From contig OZ037909.1 of assembly GCA_964035575.1 (NCBI GenBank), positions 1,054,001 to 1,118,000 of the forward strand: DNA of 64,000 nt, written 5' to 3'. The notes beneath the pieces were generated by a model. That model had not been told where the DNA came from and did no database searches. It saw only the letters and a program-made list of their open reading frames with translations. The stretch is from Rhynchopus sp. YZ270_cl-10. Lineage: Eukaryota > Euglenozoa > Diplonemea > Diplonemida > Diplonemidae. Below are positions 1 to 7,418 of the stretch, one piece after another (within the stretch, counting starts at the first letter, position 1; every line of letters begins with the position of its first letter). The translations under genes were made by a program, and so were the position numbers.

Positions 1-1054
1 GAGGTCCTTGCAGGAGAAGGTTAGTGCAGATTTGCGGAGGATTGTGTCTAATGGGGGGGAGATGGGTCCTATGACGTATACTGCGTTGTTGCAGTTGTTT
101 CGGAGAGATGGAGAGGTGACTGAAGAGATTTATAAGGAAATGGTTGACTCAGGGACACCCCCTAGAGAAGATACATCGGTTGCGCTGTTGAAAGGGTTTG
201 CACTGCAGAGGGATTTAAAGCGATTGAAAGATGGGTTTAAAAAGCTAAGCAATGCACCAACCCGCCCGCTTCTTAATGTGTTCATCTACGGTCTCGCCCG
301 ATGCGGACAAATCGACTCCGCAAAACAATTTGTTGCCACAATGGAAGCCACCTATGGAGTGCCACCCAATGAGGTGACATATACCTCACTTCTGACATAT
401 GCTCGGAGTATAGAGGAAATGGAGGAGACAATACGGGATATTGGAATGCTTGGGGGATTGGATGAGGTGGAGGTGGAGGTGGAGGAGGTGATTGAAGGAT
501 TGGATGATACAGCGCACCGTGCGGTGGTTGGGGTGTTGTGCCGTTTGGATTGCTTTTCGCGGGCGTATCGATTGGTCCGGATGCGAGCAGAATGTCCAGG
601 AAAGGCGAATCAAATTGCTTCATATCATAGCTTATTAGCAGCAAGCGAATCAGCAGAGGTCTTTGCAAACATATGGGATGAATGTAGACGTGAAGGATTA
701 CAACATGGCAGCGCTTCTTTGGATATGGCATTGACGTTTGCGCTGAGATTTGCAGAGGTTCCTGAAGATGAATACAGCAGGTTTGCGGTGAGGGTGGTGT
801 TTGGTGAAGGTGTGTCGCGGCGTGGCCATCATTATCACCAAATGCTTCGTATCTGCGCGCAGACAGGGGACCATGTGACGGCGGAGCGGGTTCGTGCAGT
901 GCTCTGTAAAGGGAAGGCTCCGTTGTCCCGTCCGGCCACCATGTTTCTGCTCTCAGCGTACTCAGTTGCAGCGCGGAGAGAGGAGCGTGGGGAGAATATA
1001 ACACCGATCTTTGTGCAGGAAGCTACCTCTGCATTGGATAGGATCTGTCTGTAG
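1..1054 (+). CDS. Pentatricopeptide-repeat (PPR) protein, 3' part of gene
   Basis: The frame is open to the left edge of the window, so the true start lies outside; about 350 C-terminal residues are visible, ending in TAG at 1052-1054. The sequence is helical and shows degenerate 35-residue PPR units: one around nt 80-115 (YTALLQLFRRDGEV), a clear one around nt 265-400 (FIYGLARCGQIDSAKQF followed by PPNEVTYTSLLTYAR), and weaker ones around nt 835-905 and 945-985. PPR proteins bind organellar RNA and act in its processing, editing or translation, usually in mitochondria. No organellar presequence can be seen because the N-terminus is missing. A short Glu/Val-rich stretch (nt 465-490) interrupts the repeat array. 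Family assignment is fairly sure; the RNA target is unknown. Confidence 0.75.
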   Translation, partial: RSLQEKVSADLRRIVSNGGEMGPMTYTALLQLFRRDGEVTEEIYKEMVDSGTPPREDTSVALLKGFALQRDLKRLKDGFKKLSNAPTRPLLNVFIYGLARCGQIDSAKQFVATMEATYGVPPNEVTYTSLLTYARSIEEMEETIRDIGMLGGLDEVEVEVEEVIEGLDDTAHRAVVGVLCRLDCFSRAYRLVRMRAECPGKANQIASYHSLLAASESAEVFANIWDECRREGLQHGSASLDMALTFALRFAEVPEDEYSRFAVRVVFGEGVSRRGHHYHQMLRICAQTGDHVTAERVRAVLCKGKAPLSRPATMFLLSAYSVAARREERGENITPIFVQEATSALDRICL

Positions 1055-1387
1055 GGGGAAATATTGTTCTGCGAGGCTGATGTGCGATTAAAAAAACAAA
1101 TGTGAAGGTGATCTTTGTGAACCTTTCTTTTTAAAGCAAAGATTGCACACATCTTCAACATTCGTCTTCTTCTATGCGAAGACTGTACACCATGCACAAC
1201 CATTGCGAAGGCCAAGGGGTAGAAGTGATGTCTTTCTTTTGAAAAAAATGTCGTCAACCCCAATTCTGCAAAGCTGCGATATTGCAAACGGTGGTTTTGG
1301 TTGTGACCATGCTTCTTCTCTTCTTTGAACCCACACCCTCCCCCCCTCTACCTCTCATCCCCAACACAGAGAGGCACACATTTTTTT
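1055..1387. other. Spacer between PPR gene and membrane-protein gene
   Basis: No gene is visible. The region holds the 3' end of the PPR transcript and a pyrimidine-rich run (1330-1360) ending in CAG at 1367-1369, a likely splice acceptor 18 nt before the next start codon. An A/T-rich stretch at 1088-1140 contains a fragment resembling the tail of repeat family R3 (GAACCTTTCTTT near 1119). Confidence 0.5.
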
Positions 1388-1906
1388 ATGTTGAGAAGGG
1401 TGCAAACCGAGGTGGGGGGTGTTCTGAAGGAACAGACACGGCGAGCTTCCGTGCCGAGACGTGTTATGGGGACCGGGAGGAATGGGAACGTGCGGTATCT
1501 TGTGAACCAGATGCGGCTGCAGGTGCCGGAGTCGAGAGGGCTGCAGAAGCCGTACGACGCGTTTGACGCGAACTTTGACGACGTATCGGCCACCGAGGTG
1601 ATGGATGGACGTATAGTAGGCACTGGGACAGATGACGAATTTGAGAAGTTCCCCTGGAGTCAGTACTCGGCAACTATCGCCGCGACAGTGGTGCTTTCTA
1701 TTTCTACAGTACTGCTTCTGTTCTTCTGCAATTCACAGCGCGGTACGATCCGCGAACTGAGACAAAGGACCAAAGCGCAGGAAGCAAAAAACAAAAAAGC
1801 GTTAGAGCTTGCGAGAAGTCTTGACGTTCAGGTGGCGGCATACAAAGCGCTGGTAGAGGAGCGGACGGCACAGCTATCAGCATTGCAAATGAAGAAGCAA
1901 GCTTAA
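1388..1906 (+). CDS. Small single-pass membrane protein with C-terminal coiled coil
   Basis: 172 residues, not recognised as a named family. The first 30 residues are basic and lack acidic residues apart from two Glu (MLRRVQTEV...), which would fit a mitochondrial presequence. A 22-residue hydrophobic helix lies at residues about 96-117 (ATIAATVVLSISTVLLLFF) and is followed by a charged helix of about 55 residues with coiled-coil character (RELRQRTKAQEAKNKKALEL). I chose the ATG at 1388 because it follows a pyrimidine-rich acceptor AG by 18 nt; in-frame sequence upstream of it is low-complexity. A tail-anchor-like or MICOS-like organelle membrane role is possible but only inferred. Confidence 0.6.
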   Translation: MLRRVQTEVGGVLKEQTRRASVPRRVMGTGRNGNVRYLVNQMRLQVPESRGLQKPYDAFDANFDDVSATEVMDGRIVGTGTDDEFEKFPWSQYSATIAATVVLSISTVLLLFFCNSQRGTIRELRQRTKAQEAKNKKALELARSLDVQVAAYKALVEERTAQLSALQMKKQA

Positions 1907-2060
1907 AAAAAAAGACTGAAAAAACATAGTGGAGTTCATCCTCGGGATGTCTACACTAATACAAACCGAGTTCACAAAAAAAAACAATAATCCAAATACT
2001 CTCAGATCTGTCGTCTGTTTGCGTGTAGAGACATATTCCACAAAAGTGGGGATGGGGTGA

Positions 2061-2091
2061 GGAGGAGGAGGAGGAGGAGGAGGAGGAGGAG
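2061..2091. repeat. (GAG)n microsatellite
   Basis: About ten perfect GAG units in an otherwise mixed spacer. Confidence 0.9.
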
Positions 2092-2450
2092 AATTAGTGC
2101 TGATGCGCTGGAAAGGAGGGGGGTGTGGGTTGTGTGTGAGCCCATAAAGTTGTGAATGCAGAACGCAGTGTCGTAAAACCATGTGATTGGTGAACAGAAG
2201 GCGGGGGAGGGAAAAAAAGTGTGGGGGGTATGTTTTGATGTGGTAGTTACAGCAGAAGTGTAGTTTACCTTGTCTCGAGTGATGCTCGTGTTCATCTGAC
2301 GCTCCTTCCTGGCTGGGCTGGGGGAACAGGTCCTCCCAGGATGACGTGGTCATCACCGACATCTTGACATAGCCCTTCTTCTTCTGATCCAGAAGGACCA
2401 CCTCCACCAGGATCTGACAAGTGCTGTTTCACGTCCCCCTTCTTCTCCGT
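2090..2450 (-). pseudogene. Possible remnant of a minus-strand gene 3' end
   Basis: Read on the minus strand, a stretch with coding character (LLDQKKKGYVKM, then SWEDLFPQPSQ) runs from about 2420 to 2270 and ends at a perfect donor (ACAAG|gtaaac, near 2270). A pyrimidine-rich acceptor (ctttccag) follows at about 2111-2104, after which the frame would close within five codons. No start or upstream exon can be found before H2A, and an R1 repeat sits at 2512. It is either a truncated gene or chance; this would be the only minus-strand gene in the window. Confidence 0.2.
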
Positions 2451-2511
2451 CGCTGCAACGTCCGTAGAGTACGGAGGATATCAGAGTTCATCCACGATGT
2501 TCTGGTCACGC

Positions 2512-2550
2512 ACCAAGGTACACTGTCACGAGAGGGATTTATCTTTCAAG
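2512..2550 (+). repeat. R1 repeat, copy 1
   Basis: R1 core: ACCAAGGTACACTGTCACGA directly followed by GAGGGCTTTGTATTTCAAG. This copy has small changes in the second half (GGATTTATCTTTCAAG). The consensus begins with a short palindrome around GTACC-AA-GGTAC. Confidence 0.7.
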
Positions 2551-2616
2551 TTGAAAATTTATTTTGCTGCGTTGTCGCCATTCTCGTCTGTAGCCTGTAG
2601 TCTGCACCTTTCTTAC

Positions 2617-2618
2617 AG
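2617..2618 (+). promoter_or_regulatory. Predicted splice acceptor for H2A copy 1 leader
   Basis: CACCTTTCTTACAG|AT; the AG lies 36 nt before the H2A start codon. With no visible upstream exon this best fits trans-splicing of a leader, or a 5' UTR intron. Confidence 0.5.
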
Positions 2619-2654
2619 ATTTTTTATAACACCAACACACCCTCAAGACAAACA

Positions 2655-3143
2655 ATGGTCGGCGCAAAGAAGGGAGTGAAGAGGGGACCGTCTGTGTCTC
2701 TGTCTGAGATGTCTGGTCTGACCTTCCCTGTGGGACGTGTGGGCAGTGCGCTGAAGAAGGGAAGATACGCAAAGCGTGTGAGCCCCACTGCGGCAGTGTT
2801 CCTGACGTCTGTGCTGCAGTACTGCACAGGCGAGCTTCTGAACGTGTCTGCGAAGGCAGCGACGTCGGGGAAGAAGGCGAAGAACAAGAAGCAGCACCAG
2901 ATCAAGCCCCGCCACATCTGCGTTGCCGTGCGTGAGGACAAAGACCTTGGCGACCTTCTGTCGAACGTGACGATTGCGGGCGGAGGTGTGGGTGGAGGAG
3001 TGCACGATGCGCTGAAGACGACAGAGAGGAAGTACAGGAAGAAGTCCTCTGGCAGCGTGACGAAGAAGTCGAAGGGGAAGAAGGGTGGAAAGAAGGGCAA
3101 GAAGTCGAAGGGTTCCCCGAAGAAGTCGTCCCCGAAGAAGTAA
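2655..3143 (+). CDS. Histone H2A, copy 1
   Basis: 162 residues (typical H2A is about 130). The histone fold is clear: GLTFPVGRVGSALKKGRYAK corresponds to the H2A L1/alpha-1 entry and VTIAGGGV to the end of the docking region. An extra Lys-rich insert (SGKKAKNKKQHQ, about residues 76-87) lies before IKPRHICVAVRED. The C-terminal 35 residues are almost entirely Lys/Gly/Ser and end with two SPKK motifs (GSPKKSSPKK), which in other histones bind linker DNA in the minor groove and are CDK sites. The nucleosomal role with H2B is established for the family. It has no intron, starts 36 nt after a predicted acceptor, and is followed by a double hairpin. Confidence 0.95.
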   Translation: MVGAKKGVKRGPSVSLSEMSGLTFPVGRVGSALKKGRYAKRVSPTAAVFLTSVLQYCTGELLNVSAKAATSGKKAKNKKQHQIKPRHICVAVREDKDLGDLLSNVTIAGGGVGGGVHDALKTTERKYRKKSSGSVTKKSKGKKGGKKGKKSKGSPKKSSPKK

Positions 3144-3198
3144 GCACGCTCTGTCCCTCTGAGCTTGGAGTTTGTCTCCAACTATTGTTTTTCTGATA

Positions 3199-3238
3199 CC
3201 CTCGCACCCATGAGTGCTGAGGGGTGCAACTACGCACC
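3199..3238 (+). promoter_or_regulatory. Double hairpin 3' of H2A copy 1
   Basis: Hairpin 1 pairs CCTC (3200-3203) with GAGG (3219-3222). Hairpin 2 is GGTGC-AACTAC-GCACC (3223-3238), a 5-bp stem. It corresponds in position to the stronger pair at 6805-6848 after H2A copy 2. Likely an RNA 3'-end signal. Confidence 0.5.
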
Positions 3239-3335
3239 GCATGAAGCAAAATAGTGATGAACCCTTACCCCTGTTTTCTGCTCGTTCATCCCGTACCCAA
3301 TTCACAAGCCTATCCCCATACACCACACACCCGAC

Positions 3336-3337
3336 AG
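3336..3337 (+). promoter_or_regulatory. Predicted splice acceptor for H3 copy 1 leader
   Basis: CACACCCGACAG|ATTACCAAG; 33 nt before the H3 ATG. The same motif precedes the second H3 copy. Confidence 0.45.
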
Positions 3338-3370
3338 ATTACCAAGACAACAGCCACACAACACAACAAG

Positions 3371-3811
3371 ATGCCACGCACACCTGCCAAGTCTGTGAAG
3401 AAGTCGCAGTCGTCAACCGGAAAGGACGGTGAGCAGAAGAAGAGGAAGCCGATGACGAAGCTGAACTACAAGCCCACTGAGAAGAAGGACAAGAAGGGGA
3501 AGGTGGTGAAGAAGTCTGGCCGCTGGTTGCCCGGAACTGTTGCGATGCGTGAGATCAAGGCACTGCAGAAGGGGACACAGCTGCTGATCCAGAAGGCGCC
3601 CTTCCAGCGTCTTGTGCGTGACGTGATGGACAAGCACAAGCAGGACATGCGTTTCCGTGCGTCTGCACTCGAGGCGATGCAGGAGGCAAGCGAGCAGTAC
3701 CTGATCGGCGTGTTTGAGGGTGCCGTGATCCTGCAGCTCCACAGGAAGAAGAAGACCCTCATCCAGAAGGACCTGAGCTACACCATCCGCATCCGTGGGG
3801 ACAACCTCTGA
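3371..3811 (+). CDS. Histone H3, copy 1 (divergent)
   Basis: 146 residues against 135 in most eukaryotes. The fold is recognisable: RWLPGTVAMREIKALQKGTQ (alpha-N/alpha-1), APFQRLVRDVMDK, and the C-terminal IRIRGDNL in place of the usual IRGERA. The N-tail is remodelled: it starts MPRTPAKSVKKSQ and lacks the ARTKQTARKS and KAARKSAP motifs around K4, K9 and K27, carrying instead long Lys-rich stretches (EQKKRKPMTK, EKKDKKGKVVKK). The forms in this window differ at one residue, Thr here and Ala in the second copy, in YKP(T/A)EKK. It forms the (H3-H4)2 tetramer in the nucleosome. I start at ATG 3371; upstream in-frame sequence is the leader. Confidence 0.95.
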   Translation: MPRTPAKSVKKSQSSTGKDGEQKKRKPMTKLNYKPTEKKDKKGKVVKKSGRWLPGTVAMREIKALQKGTQLLIQKAPFQRLVRDVMDKHKQDMRFRASALEAMQEASEQYLIGVFEGAVILQLHRKKKTLIQKDLSYTIRIRGDNL

Positions 3812-3893
3812 ACGTGAGCGTGAGTTGGCATGAGCACGAGCTGTTTCACTTGTTTTGAGTTTTTTATGTTTTTTCACGCTTTTGCCTCTGTGA

Positions 3894-3929
3894 GCTTGCT
3901 AGCAAAGCCGCGAGGGGTGGATTACCACC
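3894..3929 (+). promoter_or_regulatory. Double hairpin 3' of H3 copy 1
   Basis: Hairpin 1 is GCTTGC-TA-GC-AAAGC (3894-3908). Hairpin 2 is GGTGG-ATTA-CCACC (3916-3929), a 5-bp stem with a 4-nt loop, close to the geometry of the animal histone mRNA stem-loop. About 82 bp after the stop codon. Confidence 0.6.
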
Positions 3930-4012
3930 AGTGACAAATTGTTCCAAGAAGACAGACACCTACTTTGTGTTCCTATTCCCTTCCCTCACTCTCTGTATCA
4001 CTCACACCCCAC

Positions 4013-4014
4013 AG
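4013..4014 (+). promoter_or_regulatory. Predicted splice acceptor for H1 copy 1 leader
   Basis: CTCACACCCCACAG|CTTCTACC; 30 nt before ATG 4045, preceded by a long C/T tract. Confidence 0.5.
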
Positions 4015-4044
4015 CTTCTACCACACACCACCAACACACTCACA

Positions 4045-4311
4045 ATGCCGAGGTTCGAGTCGATCACGATTGCCAAGCCTGATGCGAAGCGCTCTGCAAA
4101 GATCAAGGAGGCAGCGAAGGCGAGGAAGGACGCTGTGAGAATCGCAGTGAAGAAGGTGAAGGACGCTGAGAAGCAGAAGCGTGCGGACGCGAGGGCCAAG
4201 AAGGCGGCGAAGAAGGAGGAGAAGGCGAAGAAGGCAAAGAAGGCCAAGAAGACCACCACGAAGAAGAAGGGAACCTCGACGAAGAAGAAGGCCAAGACCA
4301 CGAAGAAGTAA
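4045..4311 (+). CDS. Linker-histone-like H1, short form, copy 1
   Basis: 88 residues, about 40 percent Lys, rich in Ala and Thr, with runs such as EKAKKAKKAKK and ending in TTKK. It has no winged-helix globular domain. It corresponds to the C-terminal-tail-only H1 proteins known from kinetoplastids and some bacteria, which compact chromatin by charge neutralisation. Start: the ATG 30 nt after the acceptor; the sequence MPRFESITIAKPDAKRSAK follows. It differs from copy 2 at residue 8 (Thr/Ala) and by one extra C-terminal Lys. Confidence 0.85.
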   Translation: MPRFESITIAKPDAKRSAKIKEAAKARKDAVRIAVKKVKDAEKQKRADARAKKAAKKEEKAKKAKKAKKTTTKKKGTSTKKKAKTTKK

Positions 4312-4398
4312 GCCTGCGGCCAGAACGTAGCTACTGTACCGCTGTGTGAGTGCACTGTGTTGCAAGTTTTGTGTTTTCCTTTTGTAACAGTAACCTCT

Positions 4399-4441
4399 GT
4401 GGCTTGCGTGCAGGCCACGAAGAGGGGTGGAGATTTCCACC
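4399..4441 (+). promoter_or_regulatory. Double hairpin 3' of H1 copy 1
   Basis: Hairpin 1 pairs GTGGC (4399-4403) with GCCAC (4414-4418). Hairpin 2 is GGTGGA-GATT-TCCACC (4426-4441): a 6-bp stem and 4-nt loop followed by ACA, the same geometry as the metazoan replication-dependent histone stem-loop. Confidence 0.65.
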
Positions 4442-4556
4442 ACATACCAGAAGAACAAAAATCTTCATGAAAACAAAAGCAAGTGTGACCTTTTTTGTTG
4501 TTGTTGCTTTGTATTTACCCATCCCTTTGCCTGAATCAGTTATCATCCCTCCCACC

Positions 4557-4558
4557 AG
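4557..4558 (+). promoter_or_regulatory. Predicted splice acceptor for H4 copy 1 leader
   Basis: ATCCCTCCCACCAG|ATATTC; 26 nt before ATG 4585. The leader carries CAAGACAAAC, also seen before both H2A genes. Confidence 0.5.
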
Positions 4559-4584
4559 ATATTCAAGACAAACAACACACCAAC

Positions 4585-4926
4585 ATGGGTCCGTCCAAGT
4601 CTGCGAAGGGAAAGTCGGTTGCCTCCGGAAAGGCTGACAAGAAGACAACCGGAAGCCAGAAGCGCAAGGGCGCAAAGTCGAACAAAGGCCGTGGCATCAC
4701 GAAGGGAAGCATCCGCCGTCTGGCCCGCCGTGGAGGGTGCAAGCGTCTTGCGAGCAGTGTGTACGACGAGGCAAGGGAGATCCTGAGGAACTTCGTTGAG
4801 CAGGTGATGAAGGACACCCACGCGCTGATGGAGGTGCGTGAGAACGCCCCTGCGAAGACGGTGCGTGTGGAGCACATCCTGTACGCCCTGAAGAAGCGTG
4901 GCCGCACTCTGTACGTCTCCAAGTAA
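4585..4926 (+). CDS. Histone H4, copy 1 (divergent)
   Basis: 113 residues against the usual 102-103. The core is clear: RGITKGSIRRLARRGGCKRL (alpha-1), SSVYDEAREILRNFVEQVMK (alpha-2) and RVEHILYALKKRGRTLY (alpha-3). The N-tail does not contain the universal SGRGKGGKGLGKGG acetylation repeat and has a different Ser/Lys-rich sequence of about 40 residues. The C-terminus is VSK instead of GFGG. The protein is identical to copy 2. Confidence 0.95.
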   Translation: MGPSKSAKGKSVASGKADKKTTGSQKRKGAKSNKGRGITKGSIRRLARRGGCKRLASSVYDEAREILRNFVEQVMKDTHALMEVRENAPAKTVRVEHILYALKKRGRTLYVSK

Positions 4927-4989
4927 GCTGTGACGTGATGTGACAGCAAACGTGAGCTTTGTCTTTATACTCTTTACTATTGTTCCAAG

Positions 4990-5055
4990 CTGTGCTGTTG
5001 CAGGACTGCATGCATTTGCTTTCATGCGACAGCACAGTGGCGTAATTGACGCCAC
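4990..5055 (+). promoter_or_regulatory. Double hairpin 3' of H4 copy 1
   Basis: Hairpin 1 pairs CTGTGCTGT (4990-4998) with ACAGCACAG (5029-5037). Hairpin 2 pairs GTGGCGT with ACGCCAC around loop AATTG (5037-5055), a 7-bp stem. The inner hairpin GGCGT-AATTG-ACGCC is preserved after H4 copy 2. Confidence 0.6.
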
Positions 5056-5158
5056 CTTTTTTCTGAAAAAAAACACAAAACTCGATACGAAACCTGCTCC
5101 CCCTCTTTATGGTGAGAACGTAGCACACACAACTAAACACACCACCACCACCACCACC

Positions 5159-5160
5159 AG
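5159..5160 (+). promoter_or_regulatory. Predicted splice acceptor for H2B leader
   Basis: An (ACC)n run ends in CCAG|ATAC, 37 nt before ATG 5198. Confidence 0.4.
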
Positions 5161-5197
5161 ATACTTTTCGTAAAACACACCTCAAAAACACACCAAT

Positions 5198-5671
5198 ATG
5201 GCACCATCGTCGCCGAAGAAGTCCACTGGAGCAAAGAGAGGCCCGAAGCGTGACAAGAACGGGAAGAGGATCAGGAAGCCGAACTACAAGAGCTACTCGA
5301 CCTACGTGCACAAGCTGATGACGAAGACCTTCGGGGTGAAGGCGTCGACGAAGGCGGGAAAGAAGAGCTCTGTTGCCATCACGTCGCGTGGGATGGGGAT
5401 TGTGAACTCGTTCGTGGTGGACCTGTTTGAGCGCATTGCGGAGGAGGCGGGCCGTGCAAACCACTTTGCGGGCCAGAAGACACTGCGCAGTGGTGCCATT
5501 GTGGCGGGTGTGAAGATGCACTTCCCCGACGAGATGGCATCGCACGCCCTGTCTGCAGGAGTTTCTGCTGTGGCCAAGTACGCGAAGGCCCTGAAGACGA
5601 AGAGCAAGGCCAAAGGCAAGGGATCCCCGAAGAAGTCCTCCCCGAAGAAGAAGAGCTCCCCAAGGAAGTGA
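5198..5671 (+). CDS. Histone H2B
   Basis: 157 residues. The H2B fold signature is present: NYKSYSTYVHKLMTKTFGVK matches the usual YxxYIYKVLKQVHP region, then SRGMGIVNSFVVDLFERIAE (alpha-2) and HALSAGVSAVAKYAKA (alpha-C). The C-terminus has a tail beyond alpha-C with three SPKK/SPRK motifs (GSPKKSSPKKKSSPRK), mirroring the H2A tail; canonical H2B has no such C-tail. Only one H2B is in the window: the duplicated half of the cluster stops after H4. I see only a weak hairpin 3' of it (around 5740-5757), unlike the other histone genes. Confidence 0.93.
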   Translation: MAPSSPKKSTGAKRGPKRDKNGKRIRKPNYKSYSTYVHKLMTKTFGVKASTKAGKKSSVAITSRGMGIVNSFVVDLFERIAEEAGRANHFAGQKTLRSGAIVAGVKMHFPDEMASHALSAGVSAVAKYAKALKTKSKAKGKGSPKKSSPKKKSSPRK

Positions 5672-5771
5672 AGCAGGTCACGTTGATGCTGCTTGTTGAG
5701 TTAACACACGGCCCTCCCTGTTCTTAACAACACGGGGGCGTGGGTGGTACCAGCCGCCGTCTTTTTGTAAA

Positions 5772-6131
5772 GGGAAGGCTCGTTTTTCCATTTAATGTTA
5801 CAAAGTAACAATAAAGGGGGGGGAGGGGGTCCGACCGAAATCCGGGGAAAAAACTTTTTTTTTCGTAACAATGGCGGGAAAAAGTGGCTTTTTCCAACAA
5901 CAAGAACTTGTCCATTTCGGCAGATTGACCCCACCACAGCGTGGACGGATTCCGGAAATGCAAATGCGGGTGTTTTCGGATGTGCACGTCCACTGCGCCT
6001 TGTTGTTACAATAAATGAAAATTCGGAAAAACGGTTTTTCCGTGTAACATAGGGGGTGGGGAGGGGGGGGGTCACCGGGAAAAATGGTTTATTGTTACTT
6101 TGTAACATTAAAAGGAAAAACGAGCCTTCCC
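5772..6131. mobile_element. 360-bp MITE with about 43-bp terminal inverted repeats
   Basis: The left end starts GGGAAGGCTCGTTTTTCC and continues through GTTACAAAGTAACAATAAA; the right end carries the same sequence inverted, ending GAGCCTTCCC at 6131, with one or two changes over about 43 bp. There is no coding capacity. The interior repeats the GTAACA motif in several places. AAA flanks both ends, so a 3-bp target duplication is possible. It lies exactly between H2B and H2A copy 2, at the junction of the duplicated histone units. Confidence 0.8.
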
Positions 6132-6218
6132 AAAGTAAAATAAACAAATAAAAAAAGCGAACTTACTTTTGGTTCTCACACTCAACTCGCACATTACACA
6201 CCACATCTTTCTGCTTCC

Positions 6219-6220
6219 AG
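6219..6220 (+). promoter_or_regulatory. Predicted splice acceptor for H2A copy 2 leader
   Basis: CATCTTTCTGCTTCCAG|ATATTCC; 34 nt before ATG 6255. Confidence 0.5.
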
Positions 6221-6254
6221 ATATTCCAACACCAACACACCCTCAAGACAAACA

Positions 6255-6743
6255 ATGGTCGGCGCAAAGAAGGGAGTGAAGAGGGGACCGTCTGTGTCTC
6301 TGTCTGAGATGTCTGGTCTGACCTTCCCTGTGGGACGTGTGGGCAGTGCGCTGAAGAAGGGAAGGTACGCAAAGCGTGTGAGCCCCACTGCGGCAGTGTT
6401 CCTGACGTCTGTGCTGCAGTACTGCACAGGCGAGCTTCTGAACGTGTCTGCGAAGGCAGCGACGTCGGGGAAGAAGGCGAAGAACAAGAAGCAGCACCAG
6501 ATCAAGCCCCGCCACATCTGCGTTGCCGTGCGTGAGGACAAGGACCTTGGCGACCTTCTGTCGAACGTGACGATTGCGGGTGGAGGTGTGGGTGGAGGAG
6601 TGCACGATGCGCTGAAGGCGACTGACAAGAAGTACAGGAAGAAGTCCTCTGGCAGCGTGACGAAGAAGTCGAAGGGGAAGAAGGGTGGAAAGAAGGGCAA
6701 GAAGTCGAAGGGCTCCCCCAAGAAGTCGTCCCCGAAGAAGTAA
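6255..6743 (+). CDS. Histone H2A, copy 2
   Basis: 162 residues, exactly 3600 bp after copy 1 and nearly identical in DNA. The protein differs only where copy 1 reads KTTERK and this one KATDKK (about residues 121-126), just before the Lys-rich tail. The same insert before the docking region and the same double SPKK terminus are present. Such near-identity indicates recent duplication or gene conversion. Confidence 0.95.
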   Translation: MVGAKKGVKRGPSVSLSEMSGLTFPVGRVGSALKKGRYAKRVSPTAAVFLTSVLQYCTGELLNVSAKAATSGKKAKNKKQHQIKPRHICVAVREDKDLGDLLSNVTIAGGGVGGGVHDALKATDKKYRKKSSGSVTKKSKGKKGGKKGKKSKGSPKKSSPKK

Positions 6744-6804
6744 GCGAGCACGCTCTCGACATCCGTCTGCTGAGTTTGCCTCCAACTATTTTTGTATTTT
6801 GAAC

Positions 6805-6848
6805 CCTCACACCCGATATGAGGGTGTGAGGTGGTGTGACTGCGCACC
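6805..6848 (+). promoter_or_regulatory. Double hairpin 3' of H2A copy 2
   Basis: Hairpin 1 is a perfect 10-bp stem, CCTCACACCC (6805-6814) with GGGTGTGAGG (6822-6831). Hairpin 2 is GGTGTG-ACTG-CGCACC (6833-6848), 6 bp with one G-U pair. The flanking spacer has diverged from copy 1, but pairing is kept. Confidence 0.65.
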
Positions 6849-6947
6849 GCATATGTGACAAAAAATGAGCAGCGGAATCCTATTTTTCGTTTCTTTCTCT
6901 TACCCCACCACACAAAGACACAAAGACAAAGACAAACCACACCCGAC

Positions 6948-6949
6948 AG
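6948..6949 (+). promoter_or_regulatory. Predicted splice acceptor for H3 copy 2 leader
   Basis: CACACCCGACAG|ATTACC; 28 nt before ATG 6978. Confidence 0.45.
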
Positions 6950-6977
6950 ATTACCAAGACAACAGCCACACAACAAG

Positions 6978-7418
6978 ATGCCACGCACACCTGCCAAGTC
7001 TGTGAAGAAGTCGCAGTCGTCAACCGGAAAGGACGGTGAGCAGAAGAAGAGGAAGCCGATGACGAAGCTGAACTACAAGCCCGCTGAGAAGAAGGACAAG
7101 AAGGGGAAGGTGGTGAAGAAGTCTGGCCGCTGGTTGCCCGGAACTGTTGCGATGCGTGAGATCAAGGCACTGCAGAAGGGGACACAGCTGCTGATCCAGA
7201 AGGCGCCCTTCCAGCGCCTTGTGCGTGACGTGATGGACAAGCACAAGCAGGACATGCGTTTCCGTGCGTCTGCACTCGAGGCGATGCAGGAGGCAAGCGA
7301 GCAGTACCTGATCGGCGTGTTTGAGGGTGCCGTGATCCTGCAGCTCCACAGGAAGAAGAAGACCCTCATCCAGAAGGACCTGAGCTACACCATCCGCATC
7401 CGTGGGGACAACCTCTGA
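6978..7418 (+). CDS. Histone H3, copy 2
   Basis: 146 residues, identical to the first H3 except Ala for Thr in YKPAEKK (about residue 36), in the long Lys-rich tail. The downstream spacer to H1 (7419-7658) is almost unchanged from copy 1, in contrast to the H2A-H3 spacer, suggesting that conversion tracts include this part of the cluster. Confidence 0.95.
   Translation: MPRTPAKSVKKSQSSTGKDGEQKKRKPMTKLNYKPAEKKDKKGKVVKKSGRWLPGTVAMREIKALQKGTQLLIQKAPFQRLVRDVMDKHKQDMRFRASALEAMQEASEQYLIGVFEGAVILQLHRKKKTLIQKDLSYTIRIRGDNL

Larger units (their letters stand above)
1907..2654. other. Spacer upstream of the histone cluster
   Basis: Contains a degenerate copy of the repeat seen at 19231 and 48897 (about 1925-1980), a (GAG)n microsatellite at 2061-2091, a possible minus-strand exon remnant (2090-2450), an R1 repeat (2512-2550) and the acceptor CAG ending at 2618 that precedes H2A copy 1. 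Confidence 0.5.

Noticed and set aside
282-1004. Minus-strand frame opposite the PPR gene
   Set aside because: Pro/His-rich low complexity; the plus frame has PPR motifs.
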